A stretch of DNA of 64,000 nucleotides from CAYNZP01 sp964401835 (lineage in GTDB: Bacteria > Planctomycetota > Phycisphaerae > SM23-33). Position numbers and translations under genes: made by a program. This document shows positions 7,136 to 17,997 of the stretch, piece after piece (within the stretch, counting starts at the first letter, position 1; every line of letters begins with the position of its first letter). The DNA lies in assembly GCA_964401835.1 (NCBI GenBank), contig CAYNZP010000012.1, positions 33,502 to 97,501 on the forward strand, given 5' to 3'. Below the pieces are notes generated by a model. It had not been told where the DNA came from, did no database searches, and worked only from the letters and a program-made list of their open reading frames with translations.

Positions 7136-9052
7136 TTATTCTTCCTTCTTTTCTTCTTCATCTGGGGCTTGCACAGATTCCGCTTCTTCAGCCTTTGGTT
7201 CTTCCTCTTCGTCTGAGGTTTCGATAGGTTCCGCTTCCTCAGCCTTTGGTTCCTGTGCTTCGGCCGGGGCTTGTTCGTCATTATTGCGGATAGTCTGAAT
7301 GATATTGTCGCCAATATCTCCAAGCAGGCCGCCGCCACTTTCAAGTCCACCACGGCGTTTGACAGGTTGATCTGCATCAACATCGCCCTGCTCTGAATCA
7401 TCCTCAGCCGCCCACTGGGCACGCTTGAGACTCAGGCCGATCTTGCGATCTTCGATATCGACTCGCAGAATCTTGACTTCCAGATCTTCGCCGACTTTGA
7501 CGATATCCTGCGGATTCTCCACCTTCTGATCGGAAAGCTCGGAAACGTGCAGCAGGCCTTCAAGATCATCTTCTAGTTCCACGAATACGCCGAAGTTGGT
7601 AATCTTCGTGACCTTTCCACTGACGATCTGGCCAGGCATGTAGTGCTCGGGAATGCTACGCAGCCAGGGGTCTTCGCTAAGCTGCTTGAGGCCAAGTGCG
7701 ACTCGCATCTTGTCTTCGTCGACCGCAAGTACTACGCACTTAAGTTCCTGACCCTTCTTGAGAATTTCAGAAGGATGGCTGATCTTACGTGTCCAGGAAA
7801 CATCCGAGACGTGCAACAGTCCGTCTATGCCCTCTTCGATCTCTATGAAAGCGCCATAGTTTGTCATATTACGAACAACGCCTGATACGACGGTTCCCGG
7901 AGGGTACTTCTCTTTGACTAGAGTCCAGGGGTTGGTCTCGGCCTGCTTCATTCCGAGCGAAATTTCCTGCTTGTCCTTATCAATCTCGAGAACGACGACT
8001 TCCACTTCCTCGCCGGCAGTTACTATCTCGGACGGATGATTTATTCTGCGAGTCCAGCTCATCTCGGAAATATGGACAAGGCCTTCCAGCCCTTCTTCCA
8101 GCTTCACGAATGCGCCGTAACTCATCAGGCTGACGACCTTGCCACGCAGGCGAGTGCCGACAGGATATTTCTGCTCGACTTCTTCCCACGGGCTGGCTGT
8201 TCGCTGCTTCAGACCCAGTGCGATCTTTTCCTTCTCGCGGTCTACATTCAGAACAACGATTTCGATTTCCTGATCGTACTTGACGACTTCGGAGGGATGG
8301 TTGACCCTGCCCCAGCTCATATCTGTAATATGCAGCAGGCCGTCGAGGCCACCGAGGTCTACGAAAGCGCCGAAGTCGGCGATATTCTTGACCACGCCCT
8401 TGCGAACCTGTCCCACTTCCACCTCGGCCAGGAGTTGTTCCTTGGCTTCGTTGCGTTGGTCTTCGATAAGCTTACGACGTGAAACGACAATGTTGTGACG
8501 CTCCTGGTCGATCTTGAGAATCTGAGCTTCGATTTCCTTGCCAATGTATTCGCCGATCTCACCAGGACGACGAATATCGACCTGGGATGCGGGCAGGAAC
8601 GCCGGTACGCCGATGTCGACCAAAAGGCCGCCCTTGATCTTGCGAGTGACGATTCCCTTTACCAGGTCGCCTTCTTTCTTGGTATTTACGATATGTTCCC
8701 AGCCACGAATCCTGTCAGCTTTGCGCTTAGAGAGAACTACCAGGCCGCTCTCAGGCTCTACCTCGTCAAAGAATACTTCAACTTCCTGACCGGGTTCAAT
8801 GCTATCCGGGTCGCTGAACTCGTGGACAGGAACAGAACCCTCGCTCTTGAGACCTACTTCGATAATGACGTCGTCACCAATTACGTTCACAATGCGACCG
8901 GTGAGAATCGACCCTGGCTGATGGACCGTCTTCTGCTCCATGACCCTATCAAGGACTTCCTGAACGGAACCGCCACCAAGGGCCTCGGAAAACTGACTTT
9001 CGATTTCTTCGTCTGTGATGTTGAGTGATTTGATTAAGTTGTAATCTACCAT
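7136..9052 (-). CDS. rpsA: 30S ribosomal protein S1
   Basis: The 638-residue protein contains six consecutive S1 (OB-fold) RNA-binding repeats, each with a G-x-V-x-x-[I/M]-x-x-[Y/F]-G-A-F-V-like core. Repeats 3-6 share the LEGLLH[I/V]S-type block, for example DGLLHITDMSWGRVNHPSE. S1 bridges mRNA leaders and the 30S subunit during initiation. After the repeats is an acidic low-complexity tail of about 60 residues rich in E, A and P. I chose the ATG at 9052 (MVDYNLIKS) because AAAAGG precedes it by six bases; the longer frame to 9154 runs through leader hairpins. Six repeats plus the acidic tail fit the full-length bacterial protein. Confidence 0.95.
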   Translation of the reverse strand: MVDYNLIKSLNITDEEIESQFSEALGGGSVQEVLDRVMEQKTVHQPGSILTGRIVNVIGDDVIIEVGLKSEGSVPVHEFSDPDSIEPGQEVEVFFDEVEPESGLVVLSKRKADRIRGWEHIVNTKKEGDLVKGIVTRKIKGGLLVDIGVPAFLPASQVDIRRPGEIGEYIGKEIEAQILKIDQERHNIVVSRRKLIEDQRNEAKEQLLAEVEVGQVRKGVVKNIADFGAFVDLGGLDGLLHITDMSWGRVNHPSEVVKYDQEIEIVVLNVDREKEKIALGLKQRTASPWEEVEQKYPVGTRLRGKVVSLMSYGAFVKLEEGLEGLVHISEMSWTRRINHPSEIVTAGEEVEVVVLEIDKDKQEISLGMKQAETNPWTLVKEKYPPGTVVSGVVRNMTNYGAFIEIEEGIDGLLHVSDVSWTRKISHPSEILKKGQELKCVVLAVDEDKMRVALGLKQLSEDPWLRSIPEHYMPGQIVSGKVTKITNFGVFVELEDDLEGLLHVSELSDQKVENPQDIVKVGEDLEVKILRVDIEDRKIGLSLKRAQWAAEDDSEQGDVDADQPVKRRGGLESGGGLLGDIGDNIIQTIRNNDEQAPAEAQEPKAEEAEPIETSDEEEEPKAEEAESVQAPDEEEKKEE

Positions 9053-9550
9053 TTTGAACCTTTTAGAGAAATCCCCGAAAGTGCTTTCGTATATCCTGGT
9101 TTGCCCCCGGCCATTTGAAATGGCCGGGTAAGCCTCCGATAGGAAAACTTTCAAGAATTACTATTGCTAAAATTTCCAAACCATGCCACGGTGATAATCC
9201 CAACACACTCTGTGTCGAGCACCGTGCCCATCGAACGCATTTTCCACCCCGACGGGTAGGCAGCTGGACCTTCCAGCTTAGCTCTCGCAATTAATCGCCT
9301 AAGCGATAGCGCGAATTGAGGAGTTTATGGATACTCCTCCCTGAGAGCAAGGGTTTTTGAAGGTAAAATCAGCCCCATTCACTACATTTTTAAATGGCAT
9401 AATCTCGTCTCAGGGCAGGATTTTTACCCGCAGGATTAAGGGATATGCCCTAAAAGGTCATATAATAATTTACGAAGCCGAGAATAACCCACTTTCCACC
9501 CGGGTCAAACGCGTCAATCATTTCGAGAAAGTTTTTGAAAGGGTTATCAA
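9053..9550. promoter_or_regulatory. rpsA leader and intergenic region with three inverted repeats
   Basis: No gene is supported here. On the minus strand this is the rpsA 5' region. It holds GGCCATTT/AAATGGCC at about 9110-9126, a long stem CACGGTG (9187-9193) with CACCGTG (9220-9226) enclosing a smaller CACA/TGTG stem, and GAGGAGT/ACTCCTC near 9318-9339. Ribosomal protein S1 is autoregulated through its leader in Escherichia coli, so these structures could serve the same purpose. That function is inference. The right-hand 200 bases must also contain the promoter of the rhodanese lipoprotein gene. Confidence 0.45.
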
Positions 9551-10180
9551 ATGAAATATGTAATGCCTTTATTTATAGTCGCTTGTGTCTTTTTGGCTGG
9601 GTGCGAAGGTTCAAAGCTAGCCGTTACTCCAACCCAAAGCCTCTCTGAAACTGGCCCCGTAAGCCCTACCGTTTCTTTCCAGCAGGTGCACCCCAGCAAG
9701 CAGACCAAGCTTGACCAGTATGTAACCGCGAAAATTGCCCATCACGTATGGAAGAATGACCCCGAAAACATCCATATTCTCGATGTTCGCACGCCCGGCG
9801 AGTATGTTTATGTCGGCCATGCTGCGATGGCGCGGAATATACCGGTAAAGTTTCAAACAAATCAATGGGACGCGGAAAAGAGTAGTTTCGCGATAAAACC
9901 TAACCCCAACTTCATTTCACAGGTTCGAAAATACTACCAGCCGAATGACACCATCCTTGTCATGTGCCGCTCCGGACATCGTAGCGCAGGTGCCATCAAC
10001 ATGATGGCCGACGCGGGATACAATAATCTTTACAACATAATTGACGGGTTCGAGGGAGATACCAAAAAACCTGGCTGCGGCTGCGCAGACGTCGGAAAAC
10101 GCACAGTCAATGGCTGGAAGGTTGCCAAACTCAAATGGACATACGATCTAGACCCCGAGCTGATGTATCTGGAAAAGTAG
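9551..10180 (+). CDS. Rhodanese-domain lipoprotein
   Basis: The 209-residue protein begins with a lipoprotein signal peptide ending in the lipobox LAGC (lipidated cysteine 18), so it should sit on the cell envelope. Residues about 55-185 form one rhodanese domain: ILDVRTPGEYVYVGH is the N-terminal block, and CRSGHRS is the active-site loop with catalytic cysteine 139. Rhodaneses carry persulfide sulfur; the true donor and acceptor are unknown. The extra GCGC pair near residue 177 could add another thiol or metal site. GAAAGGG precedes the ATG. It converges on the small membrane protein gene of the formate operon strand. Confidence 0.9.
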   Translation: MKYVMPLFIVACVFLAGCEGSKLAVTPTQSLSETGPVSPTVSFQQVHPSKQTKLDQYVTAKIAHHVWKNDPENIHILDVRTPGEYVYVGHAAMARNIPVKFQTNQWDAEKSSFAIKPNPNFISQVRKYYQPNDTILVMCRSGHRSAGAINMMADAGYNNLYNIIDGFEGDTKKPGCGCADVGKRTVNGWKVAKLKWTYDLDPELMYLEK

Positions 10181-10188
10181 GCACTGTC

Positions 10189-10482
10189 TCAGGAACTTGC
10201 CAGCTTTTTGAGATTGGTGCTCCAGACGCTCAGGAACACTGATACCAGGACAGCCTCGAACAAGACCAGCGTGAATACAGCAAAGAATACAAGCACCAAC
10301 GAGTGGACCTTGTCCCAGGTCAGATCTCCGCCGCCCCAAAGGCTCAGCAGCCAGTCAGGCCTTGCCGTGAGTAACCACAGCCAGAAAAACCAGCCGAAAG
10401 TCATCCAGATAGCAGCGATAAGTACCGTCCACCAGCCTGCAACAGCACTCGAGTGAACCTTATGAGTAAATTCACCATTCAT
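10189..10482 (-). CDS. Small two-helix membrane protein
   Basis: The 97-residue protein has two strong membrane segments: WWTVLIAAIWMTFGWFFWLWL near the N-terminus and LVLVFFAVFTLVLFEAVLVSV in the second half, with a loop rich in G, D and W between them. GGAGG ends eight bases before the ATG at 10482. A GTG three codons upstream is in frame but overlaps this Shine-Dalgarno, so it is rejected as start. The gene lies downstream of fhs on the same strand, but a terminator stands between them, so it is probably a separate unit. I do not recognise the family. Confidence 0.7.
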   Translation of the reverse strand: MNGEFTHKVHSSAVAGWWTVLIAAIWMTFGWFFWLWLLTARPDWLLSLWGGGDLTWDKVHSLVLVFFAVFTLVLFEAVLVSVFLSVWSTNLKKLASS

Positions 10483-10597
10483 AAAGCGCACCTCCCCAAA
10501 TCAATAATACAAAAAAATTGAAGCTTCCGGTGTATCCTAAAAAATTTTATACATCCAATCGGTCAGAGTTAACTATCTTCTTTGAAATTATATGCGC

Positions 10598-10630
10598 AAA
10601 AAAAGCGGCAGCCCATTGGACCGCCGCTTA
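10598..10630 (-). terminator. Terminator of the formate operon
   Basis: On the minus strand AGCGGC pairs with GCCGCT across a 13-base loop and is followed by seven T residues. It lies 28 bases beyond the fhs stop codon. Confidence 0.88.
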
Positions 10631-10657
10631 AACTGCAATTCCGACCCCTGAAAATTA

Positions 10658-12412
10658 TTAGAACATGCCAATAACTTCGCCATCTTCATCCAGGTCGATG
10701 TTCATAAAGGCTGGCTTGGACGGCAAGCCCGGCATGGTCCGCATCGTGCCAAGCAAGGGATAGAGGAAACCGGCACCGCTGGCTGCACGTACTTCCTCGA
10801 CCGGCACGGTGAAGCCCTCGGGCACGCCCTTGAGTGTCGGGTCGTGCGAGAGGCTAAGGTGCGTCTTTGCCATGCACATCGGCAGATGGCTCAGGCCGTT
10901 CGCCTCGTACGATGCGATCTGTGCTTCCGCTTTTTCGCTGTATATAACGCCAGCAGCCTTGTAGACCTTCTTGCAGATGGTTTCGATCTTTTCCTTGATG
11001 GAAATATCATCCGGATAGAGCAACTGGAAGTCGCTGGGCTTTTCGCAAGCCGCGACGACTGCTTCAGCCAAGTCGGTTGCGCCATCACCACCAAATGCCC
11101 AATGATCGGACAAGACGGCTCCTTCGGCACCGGCCCGCTCTGCTGCCTTGCGGGCCAATTCGACTTCGGCATCGGTGTCATCCGGGAAACGGTTGATGGC
11201 TACGACAACCGGAATGCCGTACATCTTGGCGATTTCGATGTTGCGGACAAGGTTGCATACGCCCTTTTCGAGAAGTTCGAGGTTCTCTTCGACGTATTCT
11301 TTCGGCAGGGGTTTGCCCGGAGTAACCTTCGGGCCTCCGCCGTGCATCTTGAGTGCGCGAATCGTCCCGACGAGTACGACACAGTCGGGGACAAGGCCGG
11401 AGGTGCGGCACTTGATGTCGAAGAATTTTTCCATGCCGATATCAGCACCGAAGCCCGACTCGGTAACAACATAGTCTGCCAGCTTGAGTGCGATCTTGTC
11501 AGCGATAATCGAGCTGTTACCCTGTGCGATATTCGCGAACGGGCCTGCGTGTACGAATGTCGGCTGGCCTTCGAGTGTCTGCATAAGGTTCGGCTTGACG
11601 GCATCTTTCATGAGCACCATCATCGCGCCTGCACAGCCAAGGTCTTCAGCCGTTACGGGCTTGGAGTCCTTGTTCATACCGATGATAATTCGGCCAAGGC
11701 GGGCCCGCATATCTTTCTGGTCGTTGGCGAGTGCCAGAATCGCCATAATTTCGCTGGCTACGGAAATGTCGAAGCCGGTTTCGCGGTTCGGGCCGTCCAT
11801 CCACTTTTCGCTTTTGCCAACTTCGATGAAACGAAGTGCAGCATCGTTGACATCGACAACGCGACGCCAGGTGACGGTATCGGGGTCTATGTTCAGACGC
11901 GGCAGGTGAGTCTTGGCCCATGTCTCGTCGTCGGCATGCTCTTCATGCTTGATGCGTGCATCGATGGCAGCAGCAAGAAGATTGTTGGCAATGCTGACAG
12001 CGTGCAGGTCGCCGGTGAGGTGAAGATTGAACTCTTCCATCGGAATAACCTGACTGTAACCGCCACCAGCGGCACCACCCTTGATACCGAATGTTGGGCC
12101 CATCGAAGGCTGGCGGATGCAAAGCAGGACGTCCTTGCCGATTTTGCCCATCGCTTGGGTCAGGCCGACCGATGTCGTGGTCTTTCCCTCGCCCAGTGGC
12201 GTCGGGGTAATGGCTGTTACGTCGATATACTTACCGCTCGGTTTGACGGCCAAGCGGTCAAGAATATTGAGTTTGATCTTGGCTTTGATATCGCCATAAG
12301 GTTCAAGCTCTTCGGGAAGGATGCCGGCTGCGGCGGCAATTTCTGTAATCGGCTTGGGTGTCGCAGCTCGTGAAATATCAATGTCAGAGGGAACTGCTTT
12401 GCGGGAACTCAT
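10658..12412 (-). CDS. fhs: Formate-tetrahydrofolate ligase
   Basis: The 584-residue enzyme joins formate to tetrahydrofolate with ATP, giving 10-formyl-tetrahydrofolate. The ATP-binding loop TPTPLGEGKTTT is at about residues 70-81, followed by the family blocks GPTFGIKGGAAGGGYSQV and HAGPFANIAQGNSSIIAD, and by TEAGFGAD-like TESGFGAD. AAGGAG lies seven bases before the ATG. It is the last gene of the run NuoE-like, NuoF-like, formate dehydrogenase, fhs, so formate made or used by the dehydrogenase is handed directly to the C1 pool. This is the entry of the methyl branch of the Wood-Ljungdahl pathway, but it also serves purine and serine synthesis; no CODH/ACS genes are in view. Confidence 0.97.
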   Translation of the reverse strand: MSSRKAVPSDIDISRAATPKPITEIAAAAGILPEELEPYGDIKAKIKLNILDRLAVKPSGKYIDVTAITPTPLGEGKTTTSVGLTQAMGKIGKDVLLCIRQPSMGPTFGIKGGAAGGGYSQVIPMEEFNLHLTGDLHAVSIANNLLAAAIDARIKHEEHADDETWAKTHLPRLNIDPDTVTWRRVVDVNDAALRFIEVGKSEKWMDGPNRETGFDISVASEIMAILALANDQKDMRARLGRIIIGMNKDSKPVTAEDLGCAGAMMVLMKDAVKPNLMQTLEGQPTFVHAGPFANIAQGNSSIIADKIALKLADYVVTESGFGADIGMEKFFDIKCRTSGLVPDCVVLVGTIRALKMHGGGPKVTPGKPLPKEYVEENLELLEKGVCNLVRNIEIAKMYGIPVVVAINRFPDDTDAEVELARKAAERAGAEGAVLSDHWAFGGDGATDLAEAVVAACEKPSDFQLLYPDDISIKEKIETICKKVYKAAGVIYSEKAEAQIASYEANGLSHLPMCMAKTHLSLSHDPTLKGVPEGFTVPVEEVRAASGAGFLYPLLGTMRTMPGLPSKPAFMNIDLDEDGEVIGMF

Positions 12413-12516
12413 TTGAAAACTCCTTAAAGTAAAAACAAGCTAAAACGTTTGTACAGAATTTGCGGAATATATGCGGCATATCAGCCACCTGCAAGCACCA
12501 TATGTGAAGATTTTCT

Positions 12517-15228
12517 CTAATTTATCTGGGGTTTGATTGATTCAACTTTTGCCGCACAGACCTTGAATTCCGGAATCTTGGCTATCGGGTCGAGTGCAGC
12601 TATTGTCAGACGATTGGCCGGGGCCTCTCGGTAATGGAATGCAATGAACAAAGTTTGCGGCGCAACGCGGCTTGTAACGCGCGTGGCGATCTTTATCTGC
12701 CCGCGACGTGTGCTTACTTTGACCATCTGGCCGTCGGAAACGCCAAGTTCAGTCGCGTCGTCAGGATTTAACTCCACTACGCCCTGCGGAACGAGTTCAT
12801 CCAATACTTCCGCCCTGCGTGTCATCGTGCCGGTATGGAAGTGCTGAAGAATTCGGCCGGTCGAAAGCACGAAGGGATATTCCTTGTCCGGCAGTTCCTT
12901 TGGAGGCAGGAATTCAACTGCGTGGAACTTACCCTTACCGCGCGCGAATTTATCTTTATGCAGATACGGCGTACCGGGATGGTCGCTACTTGGGCACGGC
13001 CATTGAAGCGTACTTTTTTCAAGGCGGTTATAAGTTATGCCGCCATAGCTCGGGGTAAGTGAAGCTATCTCATCCTGGATGGCTGATGCGCTTTCGTAAG
13101 ACATTTCGTAGCCCATCCGGCGTGCCAATTCGCAGGTTATCTGCCAGTCAACTCTTGCCTGACCCGGAGCATCGATTGCCTTGCGGACTCGCTGCACGCG
13201 CCGCTCGGTGTTGGTGAAGGTTCCGTCCTTTTCGGCGAAACTCACAGCCGGCAGTACCACATCGGCCAACTGGGTAGTTTCAGTCAGGAAAATATCCTGC
13301 ACAACAAGGAAGTCCAGATTCTTAAGCGCCTCTTCAACATGGTTGATGTCGGGGTCGCTGAGCATGGGATTCTCGCCCATTATGTAAACTGCCTTGAGGG
13401 AGCCCTCTGCTGCGGCGTTTATCATCTCGATAATGGTCAGGCCTATCTTGTCAGAAAGCTGGGCTGACCATGCGTTTTGGAATTTCTCGTTATTACCCGG
13501 ATCGTCAACCTTCTGATAGCCGGGATAGACGTTGGGAAGTGCGGCAAGGTCGCATGCGCCCTGGACGTTATTCTGGCCGCGAAGCGGATTGACGCCGGCA
13601 CCGGGCTTGCCGATATTGCCGGTCAGCATTGCCAGGTTCGCAAGCGAAAGCACGTTGTCCGTTCCGGTAGTATGCTGGGTAATGCCCATCGAATAGACGA
13701 TGGAAGCAGCGTCGGCTTTTGCATAAATACGGGCGGATTGAACTATATCTTCGGCCGTAACGCCGGTAATTTTTTCCGCGAGTTCTGGGGTATATGGCTC
13801 GACGGTTTTTCGGAGTTCCTCGTACCCTTCGGTGCGATGGGCGATGAACTTTTTATCAACCAGGCCTTCGGAAATAATCACATTCATCATCGCATTTATG
13901 AGAGCAACATCAGTGCCGCCCTTTTGCTGCATGTGAATTTCAGAGTATTCTGTGAGTTCAATCTCTCGCGGGTCGGCAACGATCAGCGGAATCTTTCTAT
14001 CGCGAGCAGCCCGTTTGATAGCCGAACCGATTATCGGATGACATTCGGTAGTGTTCGATCCAATTACAAAGACGCAGTCGGTTATCTCGAAATCTTCCAT
14101 GGAGTTCGTCATCGCACCGCTGCCGAACGCCCTTGCAAGTCCGGCCACAGTCGAGGCATGACACAAACGAGCGCAATGATCTACGTTATTCGTACCGATA
14201 CACGCCCGCATGAACTTCTGCAGGATGTAGTTTTCTTCGTTGGTACATTTAGCAGACGCCAGTCCAGCGATAGCGTTCGGGCCAAAATCTTTTTTTATCC
14301 TGATGAGTTTTTTTGCGACCAAATCCAATGCTTCGTCCCAACTGGCTGATGCGAGTTTGCCCTTTTTACGAATCAGCGGTTGTGTGAGTCGCTCTTCGTG
14401 ATTTACAAAGTCGAAGCCAAACCGACCTTTAACACAAAGCATGCCGTCGCAAACACCGAATTTTGGATCGCCTGCGACCTGGACTATCTTGCCTTTGTGA
14501 GTTTTCAGCATCAGGGTACAGCCGCAGCCGCAATACGGACAGATCGTCGGCGTCGTCTCCAACTCCCAACTTCTGCCCAGCCCCTCGGCTCCAGCAAAGT
14601 CAATCGCGCCGGTCGGGCAAACATCGATACAGTTTCCGCATTCTTCGCAGCCGCTTTGCTCGCGTGTTTGCGTCGGCGGCAGCGATATCTTTGTATCAAA
14701 TCCCCTGCCGTAGAAATCTATGACCCCGCAAACCTGATAGTTATGGCAGACCTCCACACATCGGCCGCAGAGAATGCACTTTGACTTATCATAGACAATC
14801 GCCGGGCCGTCCTGGACGGGTTCGGACTTGACCGGCTGCGAAGTGAATCTTGATTCTTCTATTCCCAGATCGTAGGCGTACTGCTGCAGCGAGCACTTGC
14901 CAGCCGTGTCGCAAGTCAGGCAATCTGACGGATGGTCTGAAAGCAGAAGTTCAATAACAAGACGGCGGATATCGCGGATTTCGTCTGTGTTTGTACGAAC
15001 GACCAGGCCGTTGGAAACTTTTTGTGAGCAGGATGTGACCAGAGACTTTGCGCCATCGACCTGCACCAGGCAAAGTCGGCACGAACTCGACGGGTCGATT
15101 TTCCATTTTGGATCATGGCAAAGGTGTGGAATTTCTATTCCGCTGGCCAGAGCCGCTTCAAGTATGGTCGCACTGGGTTGGGCGGTTACTTCCACATCGT
15201 CAATTGTCAGTTTCACCTGGTCAGCCAT
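12517..15228 (-). CDS. fdhA: NAD-linked formate dehydrogenase, molybdopterin subunit
   Basis: The 903-residue protein is built in the NuoG-like order. First comes an N-terminal 2Fe-2S ferredoxin domain (cysteines near 37, 50, 53 and 67). Then comes the histidine-plus-three-cysteine 4Fe-4S segment DHPSDCLTCDTAGKC, followed by two 4Fe-4S motifs (CILCGRCVEVC and CEECGNCIDVCP). The molybdopterin oxidoreductase domain begins at CPYCGCGC. The catalytic residue in DHCARLCHAS is an ordinary cysteine (about residue 356), not selenocysteine. The C-terminal molydopterin-dinucleotide binding domain is complete. With the NuoE- and NuoF-like subunits it should form a soluble formate:NAD+ oxidoreductase. 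It starts 18 bases after the NuoF-like stop. Formate is assigned from the active-site context, adjacent fhs and divergent fdhD. Confidence 0.93.
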   Translation of the reverse strand: MADQVKLTIDDVEVTAQPSATILEAALASGIEIPHLCHDPKWKIDPSSSCRLCLVQVDGAKSLVTSCSQKVSNGLVVRTNTDEIRDIRRLVIELLLSDHPSDCLTCDTAGKCSLQQYAYDLGIEESRFTSQPVKSEPVQDGPAIVYDKSKCILCGRCVEVCHNYQVCGVIDFYGRGFDTKISLPPTQTREQSGCEECGNCIDVCPTGAIDFAGAEGLGRSWELETTPTICPYCGCGCTLMLKTHKGKIVQVAGDPKFGVCDGMLCVKGRFGFDFVNHEERLTQPLIRKKGKLASASWDEALDLVAKKLIRIKKDFGPNAIAGLASAKCTNEENYILQKFMRACIGTNNVDHCARLCHASTVAGLARAFGSGAMTNSMEDFEITDCVFVIGSNTTECHPIIGSAIKRAARDRKIPLIVADPREIELTEYSEIHMQQKGGTDVALINAMMNVIISEGLVDKKFIAHRTEGYEELRKTVEPYTPELAEKITGVTAEDIVQSARIYAKADAASIVYSMGITQHTTGTDNVLSLANLAMLTGNIGKPGAGVNPLRGQNNVQGACDLAALPNVYPGYQKVDDPGNNEKFQNAWSAQLSDKIGLTIIEMINAAAEGSLKAVYIMGENPMLSDPDINHVEEALKNLDFLVVQDIFLTETTQLADVVLPAVSFAEKDGTFTNTERRVQRVRKAIDAPGQARVDWQITCELARRMGYEMSYESASAIQDEIASLTPSYGGITYNRLEKSTLQWPCPSSDHPGTPYLHKDKFARGKGKFHAVEFLPPKELPDKEYPFVLSTGRILQHFHTGTMTRRAEVLDELVPQGVVELNPDDATELGVSDGQMVKVSTRRGQIKIATRVTSRVAPQTLFIAFHYREAPANRLTIAALDPIAKIPEFKVCAAKVESIKPQIN

Positions 15229-15245
15229 ATTATCAAAATCGCCAT

Positions 15246-17092
<1,847 letters not shown>

Positions 17093-17096
<4 letters not shown>

Positions 17097-17620
17097 GCTC
17101 TAGAACGATAATCATTCAAAATGTCTTTAATGTCCTGGGCAGTGAGGTTGCCGTAATAGTGCTCGTCTATCATCATTACCGGGGCGAGAAAGCACGTACC
17201 AAGACATGCCACAGTCTCAAGGTGAAATTTTCCATCGGGAGTGCTCTGGCCCTGCTCGATACCCAGCACCTCGGACAGCTTGTCAATGACTCGCTCAGCT
17301 CCTTTAACGTGGCAGGCTGTTCCGCTGCAACAGCGGACTGTGTGCTTTCCATGCGGAGTTGTATAAAACTGGGAGTAAAAGCTCACTACGCCGTAAATTT
17401 TACTGAGGGGGATTTTTGTCAGGTTGCTTACCTGTTCAAGTGCCTCAGCCGGAAGGTAACCAAATTTGTCCTGTACGTCCTGAAGGATTCCGATGAGGTT
17501 CACCTGGCCATTGCCTTTAAGCTTGTCAAGGCCGGCAAGAAATCCAGAAATTGCCTGTTGAGAGATTTCGTTGTCTGCAAAAGAATTCGACTCAACTTTT
17601 TGGGTCTGCTTTTGTCCCAT
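17093..17620 (-). CDS. NuoE-like 2Fe-2S subunit of formate dehydrogenase
   Basis: The 175-residue protein is a NuoE/HoxE family thioredoxin-fold 2Fe-2S subunit. The four ligands are in CCSGTACHVKGAERV and, further on, CLGTCFLAPVMMID. The preceding block (ILQDVQDKFGYLPAEAL and SQFYTTPHGKHTVRCC) is typical. It is the first gene of the operon and docks onto the NuoF-like subunit. The ATG at 17620 is chosen from AAAGG ten bases upstream and from family length; the frame extends 20 codons further. The promoter must lie in the 200 bases shared with the divergent small protein/fdhD unit. Confidence 0.93.
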
Positions 17621-17761
17621 TGGAATTTTGCCTTTAAACCAATAACGCAGCTTAAAAACTTGAAATATGGATGATATCAAATACCGCCGATGAGTTCACG
17701 GGAGAATTTCCAGGGGCTCTCATCAATCTGCTTTCTTATCTAGAGCCTGTCCAAAGCTGAC

Positions 17762-17789
17762 TTGACCTGCATTGACTGAGGACATAAAG
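17762..17789 (+). promoter_or_regulatory. Candidate promoter of the small protein-fdhD unit
   Basis: TTGACC at 17762-17767 and TAAAGT at 17784-17789 are separated by 16 bases, and the start codon follows 28 bases later. A second TTGACT lies at 17773-17778. The match is fair, not strong. A copy of the recurrent motif GAGCCTGTCC is at 17743-17752, just upstream. Confidence 0.35.
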
Positions 17790-17817
17790 TCTTGGCAGGT
17801 GAAAAAGGAGAAAAAAC

Positions 17818-17997
17818 ATGCCAAATGAACAGGAAATTCGTGAATTCGTAGAATCCAGCGTCAAGGATGGCCGGATTACATGCAAAGTGCTGCTGGACTT
17901 CGCATTCGAGACACAAACCACGCCAGCGGTCATCGGTCAACTCTGCAACGAGATGGACATCAAAGTCGGTGCCTGTCAACTTGGGTGTTTCCGCTGA
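17818..17997 (+). CDS. 59-residue conserved-looking protein coupled to fdhD
   Basis: This ATG-initiated frame of 59 codons has an excellent Shine-Dalgarno (AAAGGAG, seven bases upstream). Its stop codon overlaps the fdhD start as TGATG. The protein begins MPNEQEIREFVESSV, contains DGRITCKVLLDFA and ends ICNEMDIKVG-like/ACQLGCFR, with a cysteine at about residue 23 and two more in the C-terminal CQLGC. The central part looks like a small helical DNA-binding or adaptor fold (ITCKVLLDFAFETQTTPAVI). I believe similar short proteins ending in LGCF occur beside molybdenum-enzyme genes, but I cannot verify this. Coupling to fdhD and divergence from the formate dehydrogenase operon point to a role in formate dehydrogenase maturation or its regulation. 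Confidence 0.8.
   Translation: MPNEQEIREFVESSVKDGRITCKVLLDFAFETQTTPAVIGQLCNEMDIKVGACQLGCFR

Noticed and set aside
9357..9554. A 65-codon frame before the rhodanese lipoprotein
   Set aside because: It has no ribosome-binding site, uses low-complexity leader sequence and overlaps the next start.
10844..12373. A 509-codon plus-strand frame antisense to fhs
   Set aside because: It lies wholly opposite a clear fhs gene and has no family motifs or ribosome-binding site. Long antisense frames are a by-product of the codon bias of fhs.
14150..14190. Selenocysteine at the formate dehydrogenase active site
   Set aside because: The catalytic codon reads TGT (cysteine) on the coding strand, and no in-frame TGA is present.
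13477..14349. A 290-codon plus-strand frame antisense to the formate dehydrogenase gene
   Set aside because: It mirrors the catalytic subunit and has no recognisable domain.
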